DNA of 64,000 nucleotides, taken from contig JAFEMH010005394.1 in NCBI GenBank assembly GCA_022495995.1, positions 1 to 64,000 on the forward strand. Direction: 5' to 3'. Of this stretch, positions 12,400-23,046 are shown piece by piece (positions within the stretch are counted from its first letter, which is position 1; each line of letters opens with the position of its first letter). This DNA is from Adenophora triphylla var. japonica (Eukaryota > Streptophyta > Magnoliopsida > Asterales > Campanulaceae). Position numbers and translations under genes: made by a program. The notes beneath the pieces are model-generated. The model saw only the letters and a program-made list of their open reading frames with translations. It made no database searches and was not told where the DNA came from.

Positions 12400-13130
12400 A
12401 ATCGTATACGGCCATCCTGTGACGCCACCACGTCCTCACACCGACCTATACGGTCACCCCGACGCCACCACGCCCTTATCACCGACCTATACGGCCACCC
12501 AGACGCCACCACGCCCTTATCACCGACCTATACGGTCACCCCTGACGCCACCACGCCCTTATCACCGACCTATACGGCCACCCCTGACGCCACCACGCTC
12601 CTTATCACCGACCCATGCGGTCACCTCCCGACGCCACCACGTCCTTATCACCGACCTATGCGGGCCACCCCGACGCCACCACGCTCCTTATCACCGACCT
12701 ATACGGCCACCCCGACGCCACCACGCCCTATCACCGACCTATACGGCCACCCCGACGCCACCACGTCCTTATCACCGACCTATACGGCCACCCCGACGCC
12801 ACCACGTCCTACCATCCGACCTATACGGCTACTCCGACGCCACCACGTTCCTTATCACCGACCTATACGGCCACCCAGACGCCACCACGCTCCTTATCAC
12901 CGACCTATACGGCCACCCAGACGCCACCACGTCTCTACTACCATCCGACCTATACGGCCACCCAGACGTCACCACGCCCTTATCCGACCTATACGGTCAC
13001 TCCGACGCCACCACGTCCTTATCACCGACCTATACGGTCATCAGACGCCACCACGCCCTTATCACCGACCTATGCGGTCACCTAGACGCCACCACGTCCT
13101 CACCACCGACCTCGGCGGTCACACGACACT
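12400..13130 (+). repeat. ~41-bp tandem array (GACCTATACGGCCACCCC)
   Basis: About 17 copies of a ~41-bp unit containing CCGACCTATACGGCCACCCC and GACGCCACCACG. Because the unit lacks stops, long overlapping open frames run through it; these are not genes. The array sits between the antisense gene and the hairpin module before the LTR. Confidence 0.9.
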
Positions 13131-13176
13131 TCGTGGCACCACCACGCCCGTATTCACGTAACACTCACCCCACACC

Positions 13177-13240
13177 CGAACTACGACTGTGCTTGATTCC
13201 CGCCAGGGATACGTAGGAATCCTATCACAGGTCCAGCCTA
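13177..13240 (+). promoter_or_regulatory. conserved hairpin module before 3' LTR (instance 2)
   Basis: CTACG 13181-13185 pairs with CGTAG 13212-13216; inner stem TCCC (13198-13201) with GGGA (13206-13209), loop GCCA; third stem CCT...AGG in CCTATCACAGG. In the other family the inner stem is TCCT/AGGA, so both sides changed together. Confidence 0.65.
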
Positions 13241-13390
13241 TTGACCTAAACTGGTCACCCAAAAGGACACCACCATCGTCCTCACTTTGACCCTCACGGC
13301 CACTTCCTCTCCCAAAGACGCGATCCGTATTAGGACCCTTATCTTATCGGCGACCCCACTTCTTTCATAAGTGACGCTGTCGAGGGGCTT

Positions 13391-14870
13391 CGTAAGTACC
13401 CCAACTGGATCACTCCCTTTCAAACACTCGAAACACCGCACTCATCCACGCAGCCTCGTAGACCTCTCTCACTCAAAACCCTCTCAAAACCCTCTCAAAC
13501 CCCCAACCAAACTAGGGGAGGAGCCTTTCTCGGGATAAAAGGGACAAAAGGACCTTTCGGGAATTTTCGTGAAACCGGAAAAGCAATATAGGTCCGTACG
13601 GACCTCTTTTGTTTCCATAATTACCGAATCCCCTTAAAGTCCACAATATTCCCTCAAATCCCGGGAGAAATGATGGTTTCCATGCGCACTTGGTCCGTAC
13701 GGACCTCTTTCGCATGTCAAGATGGTCCGTACGGACCTCTTGCAAGGGGACATCATCATTTCCGTAATATTCACCATCATTGCATATTCCTCAAATCGAG
13801 GAAAACCAAAATCCCGGATAACTGGGAAGGAGGTCCGTACGGACCTCTTTGCACCAAATCTCGAGACTATAAATAGAGGGCTCCCCCTCCTCATTTTTTC
13901 ACACCTCCCACTTCTCTCTTCCTCCCTAAGCCTTCGGCTCCCCTTCTAAGACCTTTCGAGGCATTCCCGCCCCTTCGGATCCTTCCGAGGCCTTCCGAGC
14001 CCCCTCGAGGTGCTCCGAAGCCTCTCCGAGCGCTCCCGAGACGCTCCCGCGCTGCCCCGAGGCACTCTCGAGGTACTCGAGGCCCCTCGTGGTACTCCGA
14101 GGCCTTGCTCGGTCTTTCCCACGGTGTCCCGGCTCTTTCCGAGTCAAACCGGCGATCCCAAACCTTGCCGAACCCGCCCGCCTCGAATCCAACCAACGAT
14201 TCCAACGCACGCCGAACCTTCGCCCGATCGATCCCGACGATCCCTACGCACGCCGAATCCTTCGCCCAAACGCAGCCTACAGTTTCAACTCACGCGAAAC
14301 TACTGTCCGCGGACAACCGCATCCCCGAAGCAATCCGAACGCTACTCCGACCTCAAACACTATTCCCCGCGAAGACATACACGAACCAACATTGGTAAGG
14401 CTGCCTTCCTATTCTATTTCAATACATTTCAATACAATGTAGACATCCGATACAAAGATGCATTTTTAAAAGCACACACACACACACACAACTTTTTAAA
14501 GGATATTAGGGTATCCGAAAGACTCGTTTTACGAGGCTACTCGGGTGAGCTCTAATATTCTAATATTCTCTTCCCGAGGAGTCATCTGACCTCCGAACTC
14601 AAAATCTCATTACACAAAAACAGTTTAAAATTTATCTTTAAACTGATGCCCTTTTTCAATGTTTTGGGCTTAATAAAAACGGCGTGGCGACTCTACAAAG
14701 CAAAACACAGCGAGACACCTCCAACCTCGCAAACGCTAAGACGGAATAAGCCAGATGCCGGGCGCGACAGGCCGCTCTCGGATCCGGGCGAACATTCCCG
14801 AACAGCGACGAACAAATGCGAGATGCACGGGGGCACCATCCGCGCGCGAGCCGGATCCCGGGTAATTTCA
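13391..14870 (+). repeat. 3' LTR of retrotransposon A
   Basis: Starts CGTAAGTACCCC right after CGAGGGGCTT, aligning with TGTAAG at the other LTR starts (40046, 51052, 58406), so the terminal TG has become CG. It contains palindromes, a TATA box at 13868, an AC microsatellite near 14475, the CTCGTTTTACGAG hairpin near 14522, and GGCGTGGCGACTC near 14682. The end at about 14870 (GGGTAATTTCA) is inferred by comparison with LTR4. Confidence 0.75.
13590..13876 (+). promoter_or_regulatory. U3 promoter of LTR A: four palindromes plus TATA box
   Basis: Palindromes TCCGTACGGA at 13593-13602, 13694-13703, 13726-13735 and 13834-13843. The second is flanked by CATGCG (13681-13686) and CGCATG (13711-13716) at exactly symmetric distance. 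The last is followed 5 nt later by TTGCA (13849) and 25 nt later by TATAAATAGAGGG (13868). This is the sense promoter of the element. Confidence 0.75.
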
Positions 14871-14959
14871 ACTCTGTCAAAATAAAACAAACAATTATAA
14901 TCATATACACAATGTAAGGGGCATAAATAAATTTACATATTCAAAATCAAGTCATTTAA

Positions 14960-16226
14960 TGATAGTTTACTTACAAAGGCATTAGCAGAGCGATCGTCAA
15001 CCCATTGCGGAGGTTGATCGGGCGCTGTAGGATTCCGAAGATGGGTGCTAGCGTAAACATCCAAAAAATTGACATTCGGACCATGATCTATTTCCTATAA
15101 ATAAAATAAGCGAGATTATTACTTTGAAATTGTGTAAATGCAACATTTAAACTGATTTAAAAGCATGCATACACTACATTTACACTAAAACCATGGATTT
15201 CATAGCATCAACATGGCTCCCAGCTAACATACGTACATAAACCTATTTAAAAGCATGCATACACTACTACATTTAAACTAACATACATACCATGCGATAG
15301 TGATGCTCGCCGACCGTGATCGTCCCCATGGTATGCTTCGTCGCCGACCCCGAGGAACCTGCTCTATTTGCCTTAGCCTGTTTGGCCATAGCCTTCGCCG
15401 CATCCGACCCCCAGTATTCGCAAAATTGAAGAAACACCTCCTCGGTCATCCAAGAAGGTGTCAAGGGCTGTTGTTTCGCCTCGAGCCGCTTAGTATAAAA
15501 TTGTTTCTTCGTGTTACCTATAAAAATATGAATATCTCGTAAACATATAATCATTGTTAATTAAACTAATTAAGGATAGATAAATATGTTACCAATATGA
15601 TCCTTAAATAGCTTGTGAGCCTGTTTATCGAAAACAAATCTAGCCGTCGCCTCGTCGATTTCCGACGCCCAACAATATTTCCCCTACAACATATAATGAT
15701 AACATTATAAAACTAAAAGAGTATAATCATTATTAATTATAACATTTTAATAGCAAACTAACATTTAAGTTTTAAATAAAAACCATTAACACATTACCTT
15801 AAACTCCTCCCACGCATCCTCCTTCTGCCCCGGTGGCAATGATTTCCAGTTGGGCCAAAACTCTGTCATGAGCCGAGACCGCCAATACTGCCCGATCTTA
15901 GTCCCTGGGGTAGGGTATCCACCTACAAACCTGACAAGTATATTTATACAATAATATTTTAACTTAAATAATGAATTATATATAAAAAAAGGAACCAACT
16001 TATATCAAATTAATGAAGAGTTACTTACTGGTCATAAAGTGACGATATCCGGACAAATATCCTCCCCTCAGAATCGACAGCAGTATGAGTATCGGCCCCA
16101 GAGGTGGAGCTAGTACTACTGCGTGTAGGGTCGACATCGGCATCACGCATCGGATCGGGACGGTTGCGTCCCAAGAATAGATGTGTAGATGGGCCGTGTC
16201 TTCCTACCCTTTCTACTAGAACTCAT
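14960..16226 (-). pseudogene. TnpA-like gene (plant transposase Ptta/En/Spm family), multi-exon, 3' end lost
   Basis: Start at 16226 (MSSSRKGRKTRPIYTS). Coding islands separated by AT-rich introns: YPTPGTKIGQYWRSRLM and FWPNWKSLPPGQKEDAWEEF (15930-15800), KYCWASEIDEATARFVFDKQ (15680-15620), a block with PLTPSWMTEEVFLQFCEYW (15520-15290) and NVNFLDVYASTHLRNPTAP with WVDDRSANAF (15090-14970). These are the typical phrases of PF03004, the second protein of CACTA elements, which binds sub-terminal repeats and assists transposition. The last visible exon ends in a GTAAGT donor near 14973 and the gene is then cut by the LTR. Confidence 0.75.
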
Positions 16227-16229
16227 ATC

Positions 16230-16622
16230 TCAGATTACAAGAAAATATTAAAATATACAACTTTAACAATAGAAAACAATATATTCACAATACATATAAA
16301 CTTTAAAGTTCTAATAATCTAAAGCATTCACAATACATATAAAACTTTAAACTATTAATAATATAAAGCATTCACAATACATATAAAATTTTAAAGTTCT
16401 AATAATCTAAAGCATTCATAATACATATAAAACTTTAAACTATTAATAATAATCTAAAGCATTCACAATACATATAAAACTTTAAAGTTCTAATCATCTA
16501 AAGCATTCACAATACATATAAAACTTTAAACTATTAATAATCTAAAGCATTCACAATACATATAAAACTTTAAAGTTCTAATAATCTAAAGCATTCACAA
16601 TACATATAAAACTTTAAACTAT
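16230..16622 (-). repeat. ~54-bp AT-rich tandem repeat between the two CACTA genes
   Basis: About seven copies of a unit containing AAAGCATTCACAATACATAT and AAAACTTTAAACTATTAATA, alternating two variants (AGTTCTAATAATCT and AACTATTAATAATCT). It fills the gap between the 3' end of the tnp2-type gene (stop at 16625) and the start of the TnpA-type gene. Confidence 0.85.
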
Positions 16623-19600
16623 TATTAATTTTCATCCCCATCATCATCACTGGACTCTGAATTACTACAAAACTCGAGTTCTTCATCTTCGTCTTCGGAC
16701 TCTGATGAATCAAACTCTGGTTCCTCTTCCTCTTCCTCTGATTCATCAATATCAATGTGTGCGAGATGACCTGAACGAGGCGGAGGAGGTGGCAAATTCA
16801 CTGGTAAGAAATCCTCCTCGGGTTCATCAACATTTTGAGAAATATGAGTGACATCATCTAATGGATGATTAGCTGATGAAACGTTAGGTGGCACTGGCAT
16901 TTCATCCTCTTGATAGGGTGTTTCTAATGACGACTCTGTAGTTGGTCATCCGCATGCCCACCATCCGCTCTGGTCCGTGGACGAGGGTAGGGAGTCATGT
17001 ATACTGTTGTGCTTCGAGATGCTAAGATGAAGACGCTGCCGCCATTATGTCTCGGACGAGTCCTTTACATCGACGAGGTCAAATATGGCGTGCTTCTTAA
17101 CACTCGCACAAAGCATCTTGCCAATCACAATTGAACAAGACAACACCTGTTTCTACCCAAATACTCCACCTCGACTACTTCTTTCAGATGCCATAATAAT
17201 CAAGGTTTCCTTTATGCTTCACGCCGCTATTCCACGCAATTTAGAGCCCCGTAAGCTTTGGTATGAAACACATAGCCATTCACGAAATAACCGTTGTATA
17301 AATGAACGTTCAAGTACGGAGTTGATGCTAAATGTCTTAACCTCGCAGCCTTGGCATCACCCTGATGTTCACTATCTATAAGACAATATGTAACCAATTT
17401 AATACAATTTTAAGATTGAATGTTTAAAAAGTGTATAGAATAAATTTGAATGAAACGAAATATTTACATATTTCCTTAGCCGCTTTGGAAATTCTCTCGT
17501 CTGCGTCCTAGTTGCGATGAGTTCTCGGAGATAAATCCTGAGCTAAATCTTCAAACATTCTGCAATAGGGTTAAACAAGGCATTTCATATGCAGGTAATT
17601 AAACATGCATAATTTAATCAACGAGGCGTAAACATAACATCAATGACTTACTTGATATATTCCCCAACCTCGTCACAGTTAAGAAGAACATACGTTTCGA
17701 CCGCAACAAACTCTTTAGCGGTTAACGTACGCGTACCAACCCATTTGCCGAGGAACCGACCAGGGGATGAAAATACAGAGATGTTTCCCTTAGACAGACA
17801 ACCACCATCTTAATTGCGGCCAACCCTAGTAAATCTCGTATCAACATCAGGAGGAAAATATGTTCCGACAAAGGTAACAATCTCATCTATAATAACAGCC
17901 TCTGAAATTGAGGCCTCGACCATGGCCCTATTGCTCATCTTCCTTTTCAATTGGCCTAGATACCTAAAATTCATTCGTAGATTAAAACATAAATAATGTT
18001 AAAGAAGGTATATTGTTAACGCTCAAATTATTTAGAAATAGAATAAATTCAATTACCTCTCAAATGGATACATCCATCTGTATTGAACTGGACCACCGAC
18101 TCTAGCTTCGTATGCCAAGTGGACCGGTAAATGCTCCATAGAATCAAAGAATGAAGGAGGAAATATCTTCTCAAGTTTGCACAAAGTCACTACGATGCTC
18201 TCCTCAAGATTTTTCATGTGATCAACACGCAAAGGTGGTCGATGTTAACGCTCGGAAAAACTCACTTAACTCGTTAACGCCACCCGTATATTGTCAGCAA
18301 GAGACCCCGAGAGCAATCGGAAGTAGCCTATCTAGCAAAACGTGGCAATCGTGACTCTTCAAACCCTGCACTTTCCCCTCCTCTACATTGACACAGTTAC
18401 CAATGTTAGACGCGTAACCATCTGGAAGCCTTAAATCCTTGAGCCATATGCAGGGAAGTCATTAACTGTCCACATCAACGCAGCCTTCATGCTGAAATTC
18501 TCTCGCTTGAAAGCATCCCACGTTTCGACCCCATCCTCCCAAAGTCAAGTTTCAATTCGTCCATCAAAGGTCGGAGATAGACGTCAATGTTCCTCCCAGG
18601 GCTGTTTCTTGGGCCGGGATGAATAACGACAAGAACATGTAGGATCACCCATACACAACCAGGCGGAAGATTGTAGACACCGGCTATAACCGGCCAACAA
18701 GAGTATGATTTTGCCCTCAGACCAAACGGATTGAAACCATCGTGAAAGCGTATGCATAACCGTATATTTCTTGCTTCGTACGCAAAGTCGATAAGTCTCA
18801 TCAAAGTGTTTCCATGCCTCCCCATCACCGGGATGAATCAACACACCCTCTTCACGCAAACTTTCCTTATGCCAACGCATTGCCTCTCGCATAAAGAGAT
18901 TTAGACGTGTAGAGGCATTGCGCCTTGGAATCAACGGCATGTAATGCAACCGCTTATGTGGTTAATTTTTCTTGTGTTTTGAACTCCCTCCGATTTGGCT
19001 TATATCTACTTTGTCCGCAAATTAAACACTCGTCTTCTATGAATATTCCTTGTAGAATAGCATGCAGTCATTCTTACACGCATCAATCTTTTCATAACAT
19101 AGCCCAATCTGCCCAACCAACTTCTTTGTCTCATAAAAGTTGTAACCATCTTATTCTCTTTCGGCAACATCCGCTTAATTGCTTTCATGATACGATTATA
19201 GCGGCATCAAGCTAATATTGCAATCACCTTTATGTTAAGGAGCTCACCACGGCCTCCAACACACCGGGTCTCGCAACCTGGATAGACCTTCTCTTTTGTA
19301 GAGTCCATAGCATCAATAAATTTCTTGGCTGCAGGGGTTGGTTCTTACTGTTGGTTCTCTGACCAATCGAATTCAGGACCGGCTGCATCCCTAACCATAT
19401 CTTCCATATTCAAAGGTGGTTCTTCATTGTCCTGAATAATAGGTTCGGGTTCGGGAGGTACATGAATATTCCCGGGGGGATTATTCGCAACATTTGTGCG
19501 CAATCTCATTTGCTCACCATGACGAGTCCACCGTTTGTACCCAACTTCAAACCCGTTACGCAAAAGATGTTTCTGAGTATCGATCAAGCTTAGATACTTG

Positions 19601-19797
19601 ACATTACAACAGATGGTGCATGGACACCTAATCTTACCCTCATCATTCATGTGACTGGGATTTGATTCAGCAAATTCAATAAACCCCTTCAACCCTCTTA
19701 TAAACTCAGGATTGATACTGCAATGATTCGGTAACTTCCGCTTGTACATCCAAATACGATCATCGTTAACAGACATCACTCCTGCATTGCAATCCAT
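16623..19797 (-). pseudogene. CACTA transposase (tnp2 family), frameshifted
   Basis: Domains in order from 19797 downwards. A transposase-associated N-terminus holds MYKRKLPNHCSINPEFIRG, a C-x-C pair (KIRCPCTICCN) and GFEVGYKRWTRHGE. The tnp2 core holds EAWKHFDETY near 18790, IRFHDGFNPFG near 18740, SYSCWPVIAGVYNLPP near 18690, DVYLRPLMDEL near 18560, AALMWTVNDFPAYG near 18470 and HDCHVLLDRLLPIAL near 18340. DUF4218 holds VVTLCKLEKIFPPSFFDSME and VQYRWMYPFE (18200-18065). DUF4216-like parts hold VGTYFPPDVDTRF near 17860 and VVLFNCDW near 17135. The C-terminus is acidic (SSESEDEDEELEF), stop at 16625. Several stops and frameshifts lie between. It would catalyse excision and insertion of CACTA ends. 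Confidence 0.85.
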
Positions 19798-19992
19798 ATA
19801 TTATACGTACACTCAATTTAATCGACGGATGAAACAAAATTGGGATGTTAATAATTATTTGATTTCATAATATATTAACAGTTTAGAAGTAATTAACGTA
19901 TTATCATTCCCTAAATTTGAATTACAAACTTAAAAGCAACACAGATCTTCTTAAAATAAATATAAAGCTTCTAACTCATATTTAACAATATA

Positions 19993-20609
19993 TTAACAAA
20001 TCTTCTTAAAGTGTCTAGGAACTGGTTTCCGCTCCCGAACTCGAATCTCTACTCTTCCTCCGCCTCGGTCCCCGGGAGGTCTTTGGTCTAGATATGTCAA
20101 AAAGTCGGGTCGACCTCGTCCCGGCTCGGGTATCGTGTGAGCCGGTGGATCAATCGCCCTGTAGCTCTCGCACGCTTCTTCTCGCCTCAAGGCCTCCCCG
20201 CGAGCTATCACTTCGGGATCATTTCTCAAAGCAGCTCTCCAAAGCTCCCGTCTCTCATAATCCGCCGCAATGTCGCCAAGTGATTTTATCGTGGTTGCAC
20301 TTGGCCTCTATGTCTCTTAATGTCCTACTGAAGAATAGTACGCCCCAAAATACTTCTCGGCGTCGAGCCTCTATCATCACCGTACAGACCTTGCTGCTCC
20401 TCGTACCATATCAGATACTCGGTGGTCAGAAATGTGCTACCTCTAGTCTGACGGAGTAGTGGTCGTATCGGAAGAAAGCCCTCTAGAAATGCTATGCCAA
20501 AGAAATATGTAGTCTGAGGCTCAGTCATAATCATCGGCATGGTATTAGTCGTCAACTGCTCTCTCAAAGTCCGAATGGTCTGCTGCGGGTATCCGTACTG
20601 TCTGCTCAC
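19993..20609 (-). pseudogene. ORF at the 5' side of the CACTA element resembling retrotransposon aORF1 C-terminus
   Basis: Two open parts (20609-20325 and 20229-19993) separated by stops. The first has TYFFGIAFLEGFLPIRPLLR and FLTTEYLIWYEEQQG; the second has RREEACESYRAIDPP and an R-rich tail. Compared by eye with aORF1 of unit B (VFPPMVLLRRSERIFLSTWY, LDWYEGHMG, RDEAQAMRALIEACLMDSSP) the order and several residues match. A CT-rich leader (20700-20620 on the minus strand) precedes the ATG. It could be a captured or inserted aORF1 fragment, or a shared plant transposon domain. Moderately uncertain. Confidence 0.4.
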
Positions 20610-20744
20610 TAGAGAGAGACGGCGGCGGTGTGAGAGCGAGGGAAGAGAGAGAGATGAGATCGCCGCGGGTAGAGAGAGATAGCGGGAAGAGAGAGAGAGA
20701 GAGGGAAATAATGGCGTAACTGATTTCAGAATCCCAAAATTAGT

Positions 20745-20880
20745 ATTTATAATTACCCTCAGCGACGGAATATTCCGCCGCTAAATATTAATTATAGCGG
20801 CGGAATTTAAATTCCGACGCTATAATTAATATTTAGCGGCGAAATATTCCGTCGCTGCTAAATCCGACGCTGGAAATTAC
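20745..20880 (-). repeat. CACTA sub-terminal palindromes, inner block
   Basis: Inverted units such as AGCGACGGAATATTCCGCCG and TTAGCGGCGAAATATTCCGT, the same family as 27830-28440. The block was separated from the rest by the solo LTR and hAT insertions. Confidence 0.75.
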
Positions 20881-20896
20881 GTTCACATGGATCGAT

Positions 20897-22263
20897 TGTT
20901 GGGTTTTATGGGTCCATGCGCAGCGGAATTAAGCATCAAATTAACACAAAACCCAAAGCCCTAGGATCCGTTCTATACGATTAAATTGAATTCCTATGAG
21001 ATAGAATTTACCAACCTTAATTGCTTTTCGGTCTTGAGCTATCGAACAATTTATTAATGTGATTTTGAATCACAATCTTCGATCTTCAAAACCCTTTGAA
21101 TCTTCGGATTGGAACTCTAGGCCTTGATCGTCATACGAGCGAAGACCCTCTAGTAGTATCCACACGTTAGAATGAACCAAGAACAGTTCTTGAGAATTGC
21201 TAGATTCTTAAACCTTAGGAAGAAATATTGAGAAACCTTTTTGGTGATTTTCTCTCTTGAAAATTCGGCTCTATTTCGGCTGTTTACAGACTCATATTTA
21301 TACTACTTTAGTATTTGAGTTTGTGCCCTAATCAAATTAGGAAACAAGTGTAAACCGCCTCTGTGGCTAGTTGTGTCGCACGGCAGAACATGCCAGATGG
21401 CCAGTTGTGTCGCGCTACAGAACAAGCCATATCAGGAACTCTCAATCATTTCTTCCTTTGGTTTAACCAATTCATTCTAGATGTGTGTGACCCAATAGGA
21501 TTATATTATGTTGGCAATGAGCTCGATCATATCGATCCTCATAAGACATAAGTGGACTCTAGCAAGCCATTATGTCTACCCAAATAATATAACGTAGGAG
21601 TTCACGTTTCCAATGGTACACTTCCATTTCTCCCTTTGTCTCACGATATTATATTGAACACAAGTCATGGTCCTCGTCAACTTGTATTTGTTCAATGCTT
21701 TCTCGATCTTGAGTATAATGATAATCCAATCGCATTGGGGTGTGGCCACACACTTTCCATCATTATCACTCATCGAGGGGCCCAAGCAAAACATCTCTCT
21801 TTCGAGGGACAAATTCCATCTTGACTTATCATCCTTCCCATCATGAATCTGATCATGCCAAAGATAGCCTTTATAAATATCGTGTTAAGATATCGTTTGA
21901 CTAAAATCAAACATGACTTTCATCATATGTAGGGTCATGATAATCTCAGGTCTAGGGACTAAATGAAGTGACCATATGAGATTTAATTATGACATTTGAC
22001 CATGACATAAATCTCATACGGGTCAAGTCCACTACTGTTTCTCTAACAAGTACCCATAATTTCAATGTGCATCCCTATGCATATAATCATCATATGATTA
22101 TCCATTGACAATTATACTAATTATTCTCTTAATAATCAGGGACGGAGATTATTACAACAAATATGCAAACTATATAATAATCAAATAATAAACTTAAACG
22201 ATAAGGATGATACATAACGGTTTTCAGTTAAACATAACTAAAGCCTAGGGCATAACACCAACA
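20897..22263. mobile_element. Copia-like solo LTR, 1367 bp, TSD TCGAT
   Basis: Begins TGTTGGG and ends CCAACA (short inverted TGTTGG/CCAACA termini), flanked by the perfect 5-bp duplication TCGAT (20892-20896 and 22264-22268). No coding region inside, so it is the product of LTR-LTR recombination. The early phrase GGTCCATGCGCAGCGGAA is of the kind seen in plant Copia LTRs. Sits inside CACTA sub-terminal sequence. Confidence 0.85.
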
Positions 22264-22295
22264 TCGATGACGTGGCATATAGACATGGGCAAACC

Positions 22296-22515
22296 GGAAC
22301 CGGAACCGGGCGGAACCGGAGAACCGAACCGGAACCGGAACCGGCAGAACCGGAACCGGCGAGAACCGGAACCGGCTAGAACCGGAACCGGCCGGCCTGC
22401 TCAATCTCGGTTCGTGCTTTTTGAAAACCGTGGAACCGCCGGTTTTGGAACCGGAACCGGAACCGGAGAACCGGAACCGGGGAACCGGCGGTTCGGAACC
22501 GGGGAACCGGCGGTT
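22296..22515 (+). repeat. hAT left sub-terminal GGAACCGG repeats
   Basis: Dense runs of GGAACCGGAACC and CCGGCGGTT. A matching block lies at 25793-25922. Such sub-terminal clusters usually serve as transposase binding sites in hAT elements. Confidence 0.8.
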
Positions 22516-23046
22516 TTTTCAGAAAATTCAAAAAAATTCAAAAATTTGCCCGTTTTTTTTTCACCTTTTCAGTCAAATTTGCCCGTTTTTTTTTGACTTT
22601 TTAGACAATTTTCAGTAATTAAAAATAAATAAAAAAATAAAACAATCCTTACCTTTCACCTATAAATACAAATTCACCTCCACCATTTTATTTTCACAAA
22701 ACTCTCTTAACTCTCTCTTAATCTTTACTCTCTCTTAATTCTCTCTTAAGTTCTTAACTCTCAAGTCTCAAGATCAAAGCCTCAAATCACTCACCAACAT
22801 TCATATTCCATAATCCATAATTCCATCCTCATTTTCCATATTTTCATCCATTTTCATAGTCATCATCACTCATCACTCATCATACACACCAAATCACCAA
22901 TACACCATCATGTCTTCTTTCCTTAGAAACTTAACAAAAAAACGGGTAGCAAGAGCAAAAACAACCAACCTTCTTCATCTTCTCGACTACCACCACCACC
23001 ACCACCACCACCAATTCCAAATGATATTCCCTTTTATGATGGGGGA

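Larger units (their letters stand above)
1..14870 (+). mobile_element. Tat/Ogre-type Ty3/gypsy retrotransposon A (5' truncated by window, decayed)
   Basis: The order on the plus strand is gag, protease, a spacer lacking RT and RNase H, integrase, a CTACG/CGTAG hairpin, two antisense genes, tandem repeats, a second hairpin, a polypurine-like GAGGGGC stretch and a 3' LTR. The order and wording of the proteins match unit B further along the window, which carries the second RNase H typical of the Tat lineage. The 5' LTR lies before position 1. Coding parts carry many stops and frameshifts, so the copy is old. Lack of RT and RNase H suggests a non-autonomous or internally deleted copy. The right end abuts CACTA transposase introns, so A probably inserted into that CACTA element, or the two met by deletion. 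Confidence 0.8.

Noticed and set aside
12419..13216. 265-codon open frame, plus two overlapping long frames
   Set aside because: They run through the 41-bp tandem array, whose unit has no stops in several frames; the predicted proteins are simple repeats with no domain.
21363..21551. Short ORF in the solo LTR
   Set aside because: 62 codons, no similarity recognised, lies wholly within a non-coding LTR.
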